The notes below the pieces were generated by a model. That model was not told the origin of the DNA, ran no database searches, and saw only the letters and a list, made by a program, of their open reading frames with translations. Positions 1-7,381 of a stretch of 7,381 nucleotides of DNA are shown here, in pieces (the first letter of the stretch is position 1; each line of letters begins with the position of its first letter). Made by a program: the position numbers and the translations under genes. Source of the stretch: Acidobacteriota bacterium (GTDB lineage: Bacteria; Acidobacteriota; Vicinamibacteria; Vicinamibacterales; UBA8438); NCBI GenBank assembly GCA_011523485.1, contig WTGR01000016.1, positions 1-7,381 on the forward strand, read 5' to 3'.

Positions 1-2688
<2,688 letters not shown>

Positions 2689-3619
2689 CGCTCCCGGCTC
2701 TCGACGACCGATCTTGATTCGTAGTACTGACACAGCAACGTCGCGGGGTCCGGTGCACGATGCACGTACACCTGCTTCAGACCCGCGGTTTCGTCGAACA
2801 CCACGTCGCCGTCCGTCAGGGCCTCGATCCGGTCGAGCCGGCCGAGGAGCCCTGGCTCGTCCAGACAAAACCCCCGACCCGGCGCGCCCTCGCCGAACGA
2901 CAGATCCTCAAGCGTGATCGTCTGCGCACTGCCCTCACGCAACTTCAGGTACTCGGCCAAGGCGTAGGCGAAGACCTCGTCTGGCAGCGATTCGTGACCG
3001 CTACGCACGAGCGTGAGCGTCTGCCGCTGACTCGATGCGTGGATCACCCCCAACTCGACCAGCGGGCAGTCCAGCGTGTCTTCCAGCACCGCATTCCGGC
3101 GCCGTTGCGGCGCGTAGGTGCGGATGAAGACGTCGACATCGCGCTTCAGCGAAGCGCTGGTCATCCGCGTCCACCCGCGCTGCGCGCCGAGCGTCTCCAA
3201 CGCCTCCTGGATGTCGGCCCTCGTGAAGATCGTACCAGGGTACTGATTGAAGACCCACCACCACGTCGTGGCCCGCTCCGGACGGCTCACCAGTTGCCAG
3301 TGGAGCAGCCACAGCGTACCGGGATCCTCCAGGTACGGATCCCACCCCTCGTCGAGCAACAGCGACCTGCCCAACTCGGTCGGCGCCAGCGGTCGGATAC
3401 GGCTACCCCGCCGCCCGGGCGCTTCTTCCAGCATGCCGGTCACCAGACCCCAGTGGCGGATCGACGAGACCATGTTCTTGCCGACCCCGAGCTTCACCAT
3501 CGCGTCCTCGGCGTAGAACGCGCGCGGGTCGGCGGCGACGGCATCGACCGCCTTCTTCAGCCACGTGTACCGGAACGGAAAGGACTCGTGCCCCGAGAAC
3601 GACACACGCGCGGACCCGC

Positions 3620-3871
3620 TCATTTCGCCTGCCTCCCGTCTCCGAGAGACCTTCTAGCAATCCACGCGCCAAGTTCCGCCTGCGGCACCCGCCAGTGCTT
3701 TCCCGCCTTGAATGCGGGTAGATCACCGGATCGGGCCATCTTGTAGGCGGTCTTCTTGGAGATTTTCAGGTACTCGGCGACCTCGGCGAGTGTCAATATT
3801 TCGCTACCCAGCGACCGGGACATCGGGGCGTCAATGGGTGCGGACGGGCTCGAACGGGCACCAACAGGCAT
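3620..3871 (-). CDS. Small excisionase/MerR-like helix-turn-helix DNA-binding protein
   Basis: The core ILTLAEVAEYLKISKKTAYK, then MARSGDLPAFKAGKHWRVPQ and a final ELGAWIARR, is the classic excisionase-family (HTH_17) winged helix of about 50 residues. An HTH binds DNA; whether it regulates this operon or recruits the system to a site is not visible. I start it at ATG 3871 (83 residues) because the promoter -10 box ends 10 nt upstream, implying a leaderless or nearly leaderless transcript. ATG 3823 (67 residues) is equally possible, since the residues between are low-complexity Ser/Pro/Ala. The longer frame from a TTG at 3910 is unlikely, because that codon lies inside the -35 box. The stop overlaps the DUF4007 start by 4 nt, and it is the first gene of the operon. 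No Shine-Dalgarno is evident before either ATG. Confidence 0.8.
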   Translation of the reverse strand: MPVGARSSPSAPIDAPMSRSLGSEILTLAEVAEYLKISKKTAYKMARSGDLPAFKAGKHWRVPQAELGAWIARRSLGDGRQAK

Positions 3872-3881
3872 GGTCGGCGCA

Positions 3882-3910
3882 ACTCTAGCAGCCCATTTTC
3901 TTGTAGTCAA
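3882..3910 (-). promoter_or_regulatory. Sigma70-like promoter of the HTH-DUF4007-ATPase operon
   Basis: On the minus strand TTGACT (3910-3905) is separated by 17 nt from TAGAGT (3887-3882), close to consensus TTGACA-17-TATAAT. Transcription would start near 3875, only a few bases before the ATG at 3871. The surrounding sequence is AT-richer than the genes. No second convincing promoter was seen inside the operon, so this one probably drives all three genes. Confidence 0.65.
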
Positions 3911-4146
3911 GGACGATTGGATCCCCTACATATTGTGGAATGAGACCCTGCAGACGGATTTCTGCTCAGCACGTCAAAACGGTTCCGCTCAGCCGCGCAA
4001 GGCAGGCCGGCGGGACCGGGTCGCCCGCTCGCTTGGTCGATGAAAGCGTCGGCACCCACCTCGTCGACGTGCCGGCTCTCGGGATGGTACGATCTTGCCA
4101 GCGATTTCGTGCGGAAGAGAATGCGGGTGCGATCCCCGCAGCGTAA

Positions 4147-4181
4147 CGAAGGGCCGCCTCTGCGAGGCGGCCCTTCGTCTT
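4147..4181 (+). terminator. GC-rich hairpin, probable intrinsic terminator
   Basis: A perfect 13-bp inverted repeat, CGAAGGGCCGCCT (4147-4159) and AGGCGGCCCTTCG (4165-4177), encloses a 5-nt loop. It is followed by TCTT on the plus strand. The U-tract is poor, so termination may be weak or the hairpin may act in both directions. No protein gene ends into it from either side, so any transcript it ends would be a short untranslated RNA from about 4100. Confidence 0.55.
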
Positions 4182-4189
4182 CATGGGCG

Positions 4190-4237
4190 CATTCCGATGA
4201 AACCGATCACCCGTTCTGAGGACAAACCGATCACCCG
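4190..4237. repeat. Two copies of a 14-bp motif, IS21-like terminal repeat remnant
   Basis: AAACCGATCACCCG occurs at 4200-4213 and again at 4224-4237, 24 bp apart. The bases before each copy are also alike (ATTCCGATG and GTTCTGAGG), so the full unit is about 24 bp. Closely spaced repeats of the form TGATCGGTTTC plus ATCGGAAT are, from memory, typical of the multiple terminal repeats of IS21-family (IstA/IstB) elements. No transposase or helper gene is in the window, so this would be a solitary end or scar. An operator made of two direct repeats is the alternative. Confidence 0.45.
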
Positions 4238-4267
4238 CGTCCGCCGCGAATCGATCTCTGAAACCTG

Positions 4268-4558
4268 ATGCCCGCCCACAGAAAGGTCAATCAGCACGAG
4301 AAGCACGATCGGCTGCCGGCCGACCCGCTGCTGCGAACCGCGCAGGAACGGATCCTCGACTGGTGGAACGCGGCATATCGCGAGCATCCGGACCATCCGC
4401 TGGCCCGGCGCTTCGCACTGGAAGCGTCGGCGAGCCTGCCCGGGGTCGTCGCGACGGACGCGGATCTCGACGGCTACTACTCCGCCCTGAACCTGCAGCG
4501 CCTGCGGCTGAAGCAGAACCAGCAGGTTCCGGAATGGAGCGGCAGTCCCTATCTGTGA
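4268..4558 (+). pseudogene. Probable 5'-truncated HNH-nuclease fragment
   Basis: A 96-residue frame with natural protein character. The start, RKVNQHEKHDRLPADPLL (residues 5-22), resembles the stretch of HNH nucleases just after the zinc-knuckle cysteines (a CxxCNQ..K.DRLP-like pattern), but the cysteines and the upstream His-Asn half are absent. The rest, AQERILDWWNAAY and LNLQRLRLKQNQQVPEW, looks like the helical tail such nucleases often carry. An in-frame TGA lies just upstream (4259-4261), and there is no Shine-Dalgarno. The IS21-like repeats end 30 bp before the ATG. The simplest reading is the 3' remnant of a nuclease gene cut by insertion or deletion at that repeat. Alternatively it is an intact small hypothetical protein. 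The family assignment is from pattern memory only and is uncertain. Confidence 0.45.
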
Positions 4559-4749
4559 CGTACGCGTAGAACGCGTCGTTCTTGCCGTGAACGATGACGT
4601 TCTTCGCCCTCTCGTTCGCGCTCGCCTCGATCGGGCCGGGCAACATCGCCTAGATCGCCCTGATGGCGCCGATGCAGGCGGTGGCGGGAAGGCCGGCGGT
4701 CGGCGCTGGCCGGCCCTGGTCCTGATCTTGCTTACTGATCGTGGCGACG

Positions 4750-4765
4750 GATTCGTCGACGAATC
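4750..4765. promoter_or_regulatory. 16-bp perfect palindrome upstream of coiled-coil gene
   Basis: GATTCGTCGACGAATC is a perfect 16-bp palindrome. It lies 16 bp before a -10-like TAGAAT box (4782-4787) and 37 bp before the ATG at 4803, so it would overlap the -35 position. That makes it a candidate operator for a dimeric repressor or activator. No good -35 hexamer is visible, which fits an activator-dependent or weak promoter. Confidence 0.4.
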
Positions 4766-4802
4766 GACGAGCGAACGGGACTAGAATCGACTGAGGCAGG
4801 TC

Positions 4803-5165
4803 ATGACGCCGGAAATCATCACGATCCTGACGATCGGAATCACGCTTGGCAGCGGGCAACTCGCGACCGTGCTGTGGATCACCGGTCGCTTCGAGCGGAT
4901 GGAGAAGAGCATCGCCGAGCGGTTCGAGCGCGCCGAGCAACGCAGTGCCGAGCGGTTCGAGCGCGCCGAGCAGCGCAGTGTCGAGCGGTTCGAGCAGGCC
5001 GAGCGGAGCAGCGTGCGGCGCTTCGAGCATTTGCTGCAGGGTGCAGCCGAGGTCCGCGAGCGCGTGGCCAGAATGGAGGGCCTCGTCGAAGGCGGCGTCA
5101 TGGGCAGGGCGTCCGCGACATCGCGAGACCCGAAGCGTGCCGAGCAACACGCGCCCGCCGGGTGA
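4803..5165 (+). CDS. Small membrane-anchored coiled-coil protein with 11-residue repeats
   Basis: A 120-residue protein. Residues 4-27 (EIITILTIGITLG then GQLATVLWIT) form one hydrophobic N-terminal membrane segment. It is followed by near-perfect 11-residue repeats from residue 38: AERFERAEQRS twice, VERFEQAERSS, then a diverged VRRFEHLLQGA. The periodicity and charge pattern predict a long helix that oligomerises as a coiled coil, probably on the cytoplasmic face. A segment AEVRERVARMEGLVEG follows, then a disordered tail. The layout, a MTPE-type start, one membrane helix and RVARMEGL, matches small hypothetical proteins common in environmental high-GC genomes and resembling Bdr-like proteins; no function is known to me. 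GAGG/AGG at 4793-4800 serves as the ribosome site. It converges on the ATPase_2 gene, with 41 bp between them. It may be a scaffold or membrane tether; this is unproven. Confidence 0.75.
   Translation: MTPEIITILTIGITLGSGQLATVLWITGRFERMEKSIAERFERAEQRSAERFERAEQRSVERFEQAERSSVRRFEHLLQGAAEVRERVARMEGLVEGGVMGRASATSRDPKRAEQHAPAG
4914..5045 (+). repeat. 33-bp tandem repeats inside coiled-coil gene
   Basis: Units of 33 bp start at 4914, 4947, 4980 and 5013. The first two are almost identical (they differ at CAA/CAG), the third is diverged, and the fourth is only partly recognisable. The unit is a multiple of three, so copy-number change would lengthen or shorten the helix without a frameshift. The high identity of units 1 and 2 points to recent duplication. 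Confidence 0.85.
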
Positions 5166-5206
5166 GCGCGCCACACGCTCGCATCGCCCGGCCGACGGCG
5201 CCGGAT

Positions 5207-6634
5207 TCACCGCAGCACGCCGAAGACCGTCCGCGCGTCGACCACGTGCACGCCGCCCTCGACGGCCGGCCCGGTTGTCCCCAGCGGCGCGAATGCCACC
5301 GGCACGATCTCCAGGTCGGCAACGCCGGGAATCGCCGGCGCGCTCGGACGGAACCGCAGCGACGCCGGCGACACCGGCCGCGATGGCGACTTCGCCTCGC
5401 CGATGAGCAGGCGCCGGCCGTCCACCGAGCGCGCCACGACGTCGTGCTCGGGCTCGTTGCGCCGCCAGTAGCGTTGCGCCGGCTCCCAGGGGCCGAGATC
5501 GGCGAGGGCGGAATCGGCGCAGTGCAGGAACGGCACCGCCAGGCGGCAGAGCTCCTCCCAGGCCTGCGCCTCGAGCCCCGCGCGGTGCCGGCGCCAGTAC
5601 TCGAGCCGCGTCTCGCGCGGCGCCTGTGCGAGGGCCGCCCGCCCCGGCGCAACGACCCGGAACCACAGCCGCAGGAACGGGTCGTCGATCCGATACAGGC
5701 TGCGCTTGCCGGAGCGGGGATCGCTGCCGAACGGCGTCTCCCGGCGCACCAGGCCCATCTCGGTCAGTGCCGCCAGCGGCCGCGACAGGCTGGAGGCGGG
5801 CCAACCCAGGCGACCCGCGATCTCGCTGACGCGGTGCGCGCCGGCGCCGATCACATCCAGCAAGGGGCGCAGCGCGGTGGCCGGCGGGACCTCCTCCAGG
5901 AGCAGGCGGTCCGGCTCCAGGTGCAGTGGGCCGGCCGGGTCGAGCACCAGCGTGTCGACCGCGCGCTCGAGGTCGAGGCCGAACGGCTCGGCGAGCTCCC
6001 AGTAGCGCGGCATCCCGCCCCACAACGCGTAGAGCGCAACGAGATCGCGCGCCTCGACGCCGGGGAACAAGTCGGCCAGGTATCCCGGCTTCAGCGGACG
6101 CACGGGGAACGCTTCCCGCGCCCGGCCGTAGAGCGGCGCGCCGGCGGAAAGGACGACGCCGTGCATCATCCGCCGGCTCGACCCGCTGACCACCAGTGTC
6201 GGCCGCCCGGGAACCGAATCGACCCATGCCTGCAGCACGCCGGGCAGGGTCGAGTCGGAGGCGATCAGGTACGGCAGCTCGTCGAGCACGAACGGCCCGC
6301 GCCAGCCGGTCCCGTCCGCTTCCCGGGCGAGCCGCAGCAGGAACGACCGCCAGTCCGGGTACTCGACGTCGGCGAATCCCGGAAACCGGCGCTCGACCGC
6401 GGCGGCCAGGTAGCGTCGCTGCACCGCCGGGGCGGACGGATCGGCCGCCGCGTACAGGCCGTCATGCCGTTGCGACCACTCGATGAGCAGGCGGGTCTTG
6501 CCCACCCGGCGACGGCCCCAGACGACGGCGAAGGCGCCCGGCTGGACCAGCGCGGCGTCGAGCCGGCGCATCTCGTCGGCCCGGTCGATGAAGCGCACGA
6601 CATTATTATGCCGTACGACATTATTCTGGCTCAC
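5207..6634 (-). CDS. ATPase_2-family ATPase with DUF234 C-terminal domain
   Basis: A 475-residue protein. Walker A GRRRVGKT is at residues 40-47 and Walker B PFVLDELPYL at 114-123. A sensor-like VVSGSSRRMM (148-157) is typical of the ATPase_2 (archaeal ATPase, STAND-like) family. A winged-helix region spans about 262-297. YRIDDPFLRLWFRVV (314-328) opens the DUF234 domain. Near the C-terminus, EHDVVA and LLIGEAK (Asp398, Glu413, Lys415) fit a PD-(D/E)XK nuclease core with its residues present, so the protein may be an ATP-regulated nuclease. The family is widespread and mostly uncharacterised. The start codon is GTG at 6634; a second GTG at 6598 would give MRFIDRADEMRRL, nearer the usual family N-terminus, and has CATAAT 6 nt before it. 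The first residues contain a duplicated NNVVR. It stands alone, convergent with the coiled-coil gene, with no partner. Confidence 0.88.
   Translation of the reverse strand: MSQNNVVRHNNVVRFIDRADEMRRLDAALVQPGAFAVVWGRRRVGKTRLLIEWSQRHDGLYAAADPSAPAVQRRYLAAAVERRFPGFADVEYPDWRSFLLRLAREADGTGWRGPFVLDELPYLIASDSTLPGVLQAWVDSVPGRPTLVVSGSSRRMMHGVVLSAGAPLYGRAREAFPVRPLKPGYLADLFPGVEARDLVALYALWGGMPRYWELAEPFGLDLERAVDTLVLDPAGPLHLEPDRLLLEEVPPATALRPLLDVIGAGAHRVSEIAGRLGWPASSLSRPLAALTEMGLVRRETPFGSDPRSGKRSLYRIDDPFLRLWFRVVAPGRAALAQAPRETRLEYWRRHRAGLEAQAWEELCRLAVPFLHCADSALADLGPWEPAQRYWRRNEPEHDVVARSVDGRRLLIGEAKSPSRPVSPASLRFRPSAPAIPGVADLEIVPVAFAPLGTTGPAVEGGVHVVDARTVFGVLR
6590..6625 (-). repeat. 18-bp tandem duplication at start of ATPase_2 gene
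   Basis: Two adjacent 18-nt units (6625-6608 and 6607-6590) both begin AATAATGTCGT and continue CG after one variable base. In frame they read NNVVRH and NNVVRF. The AT-rich units stand out from the GC-rich gene. If translation starts at GTG 6598, the first unit and the start of the second form the leader and could be a binding site instead of coding sequence. Confidence 0.65.
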
Positions 6635-6911
6635 ATAGAATTAGGATACAAGACCCTGCCACGCTGCCGAGGAATGGTTGGAATGGTCTTCGTTCAGTCG
6701 CCGCGCCGTCGAAATCCTGCACCCTCTCGAAGATTCTGCTTGACAACTTTCTGACGGCCGGTCGACCGCGGTCCGGCACGAAGTCTGAGACACCTCTCGG
6801 AACGACACATCTGCCCGCTGACGGCCCTCTTCGGCCGGGATGACCGAAAACGACCAATCCACCCCCGGACGAGGCGCACGGATGCTCTCAAACCGTTGAA
6901 AAAAAGGGGGT

Positions 6912-6917
6912 TACAAT
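6912..6917 (+). promoter_or_regulatory. -10 box of leaderless DUF222 gene
   Basis: TACAAT ends 6 nt before the ATG at 6924, the spacing expected if transcription starts on the A of the start codon. The -35 region at 17 nt is poor, although TTGAAA lies nearer (6896-6901, only a 10-nt gap). An A-run and G-run separate the two. The rest of the 277-bp divergent region (6635-6911) shows no gene. It holds a 9-bp tandem GGAATGGTT/GGAATGGTC (6671-6688) and a 10-bp palindrome GACCGCGGTC (6764-6773). Confidence 0.4.
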
Positions 6918-6923
6918 GGGTCC

Positions 6924-7381
6924 ATGAGCGTAACCGCAGCCTTGGTCCGGACCACTTCCAGCAACATCCCGGCGTCGACGGCCGCCTCGCCGCCCATCGG
7001 CGCTCCCATGTCCATCGAGGAACACCGTGCGACGGTCGTGCACCGCCGCGACGAGGCCGAGAGCCTCGGCAACGATATCGCCGAGCTGGCCGCTCGCATC
7101 CAGGCCGCGACCTACGAGCTGCTCGTGATGATTCGCGCCTTCGACCAGCGCGAGGGGTGGAGCGGTTTCAAGTCCTGCGCCCACTGGCTGAACTGGCGCA
7201 CCGGACTGGCCCTGGGCGCCGCCCGCGAGAAGGTGCGCGTGGCCCGCGCGCTGGAAGACCTCCCGCTGCTGAGCGACGCGATGCGGCGGGGGCAGCTCTC
7301 GTACTCCAAGGTGCGGGCGCTGACGCGGGTGGCGACGCCGGCCAACGAGCGGCGGCTGCTCGGTTTCGCGGAATGCGCGCC
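6924..7381 (+). CDS. DUF222 domain protein, N-terminal part of HNH endonuclease-type gene
   Basis: The frame opens at ATG 6924 and is still open at the right edge, giving 152 codons plus two bases. After a Ser/Ala/Pro-rich leader of about 35 residues comes an all-helical region: ELAARIQAATYELLVMIRAF, then GWSGFKSCAHWLNWRTGLAL, AAREKVRVARALEDLPLLSD and GQLSYSKVRALTRVATPANE. This is the characteristic DUF222 (13E12-repeat) domain, which in most members precedes a C-terminal HNH nuclease domain. That part would lie beyond the window, so nuclease activity cannot be confirmed here. Such genes are often multicopy in their hosts, and their role is unclear. ATG 6924 is preferred over ATG 6916, whose frame stops after three codons. 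There is no Shine-Dalgarno at normal spacing, and a -10 box sits 6 nt upstream. The gene is divergent from the ATPase_2 gene. Confidence 0.9.
   Translation, partial: MSVTAALVRTTSSNIPASTAASPPIGAPMSIEEHRATVVHRRDEAESLGNDIAELAARIQAATYELLVMIRAFDQREGWSGFKSCAHWLNWRTGLALGAAREKVRVARALEDLPLLSDAMRRGQLSYSKVRALTRVATPANERRLLGFAECA

Larger units (their letters stand above)
3911..4267. other. 357-bp intergenic region
   Basis: No convincing gene is present. From left to right: 3911-4080 has no recognisable signal beyond the upstream flank of the operon promoter. A TACGAT box (4088-4093) lacks a good -35. A small hairpin, GCGGG with a 7-nt loop and CCCGC, lies at 4123-4139. A strong terminator-like hairpin lies at 4147-4177. 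Two copies of a 14-bp repeat follow at 4200-4237. Short frames here are GC-rich chance frames with no family resemblance. Confidence 0.6.

Noticed and set aside
2760..3746. 328-codon open frame on the plus strand
   Set aside because: It is a shadow of the DUF4007 gene; the minus strand has the family motif, a strong ribosome site and operon overlaps.
4123..4146. tRNA T-arm-like hairpin (GCGGG, loop TGCGATC, CCCGC)
   Set aside because: The loop has G where T55 is required, no matching 5' acceptor strand or anticodon arm lies upstream, and no CCA end follows. A cobalamin-riboswitch reading of GGTGCGATCC also failed because the rest of the core is missing.
4114..4146. Frame ending AEENAGAIPAA before a stop, resembling a tmRNA tag
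   Set aside because: No tRNA-like domain or pseudoknot region follows; a terminator-like hairpin begins immediately after the stop.
4594..4653. Short hydrophobic frame MTFFALSFALASIGPGNIA ending in TAG
   Set aside because: Only 20 codons, with no ribosome site. It could be a decayed transporter start, but there is too little to support any call.
5188..5204. Small GC hairpin between convergent genes
   Set aside because: The stem is only 5 bp with no T-tract; too weak to call a terminator in GC-rich DNA.
4650..6227. 525-codon open frame on the minus strand
   Set aside because: It is an alternative frame of the same strand as ATPase_2, dominated by Arg, Ala, Gly and Pro. It runs across the intergenic gap and antisense to the coiled-coil gene, with no motif.
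4874..6754. 626-codon open frame on the plus strand
   Set aside because: It overlaps the coiled-coil gene in another frame and runs antisense to the ATPase_2 gene. Its composition is low-complexity Arg/Ala/Pro with no domain.
6740..6768. Perfect TTGACA -35 hexamer
   Set aside because: The sequence 17 nt downstream is CGACCG, not a -10 box, and no gene start follows within a sensible distance.

Overview
The window is GC-rich (roughly two thirds by eye) and looks like accessory chromosome of an uncultured, high-GC bacterium. Two observations support this. A DUF222/HNH-nuclease gene starts at the right edge, in the form common in Acidobacteriota-like and other environmental genomes. There is also a small membrane-anchored coiled-coil protein of a kind frequent in such genomes. 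I cannot name the phylum from sequence alone.

Left block (1-3910, minus strand): a three-gene operon read right to left. It holds a small excisionase-type helix-turn-helix protein, a DUF4007 protein, and a very large P-loop ATPase that runs off the left edge still open. The genes overlap (4 nt ATGA, then 34 nt or a 4 nt GTGA), and one good sigma70-like promoter precedes the first gene. The ATPase has Walker A, Walker B and a middle region resembling the BrxC/PglY type of defence ATPase. This is the most interesting part of the window: the visible half of a probable, poorly described anti-phage or DNA-modification operon. Where the window ends, the ATPase frame runs into 12.5 copies of the tetranucleotide GGCT (AGCC on the coding strand).

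Middle block (3911-4802): mostly debris and control sequences. It has a GC-rich hairpin terminator, a repeated 14-bp motif resembling the terminal repeats of IS21-family elements, an apparently 5'-truncated HNH-nuclease fragment (4268-4558), and a 16-bp perfect palindrome upstream of the next gene.

Right block (4803-7381): a small membrane-anchored coiled-coil protein with 33-bp tandem repeats (plus). It converges on an ATPase_2/DUF234 protein with a nuclease-like C-terminus (minus). A 277-bp divergent intergenic region follows, then the 5' part of a DUF222 HNH-endonuclease-type gene (plus), cut by the right edge. Several genes have a -10-like box only 6-10 nt before a plausible start codon and no Shine-Dalgarno, which suggests leaderless transcripts. 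The genes right of 3911 show no obvious functional link to the left operon.
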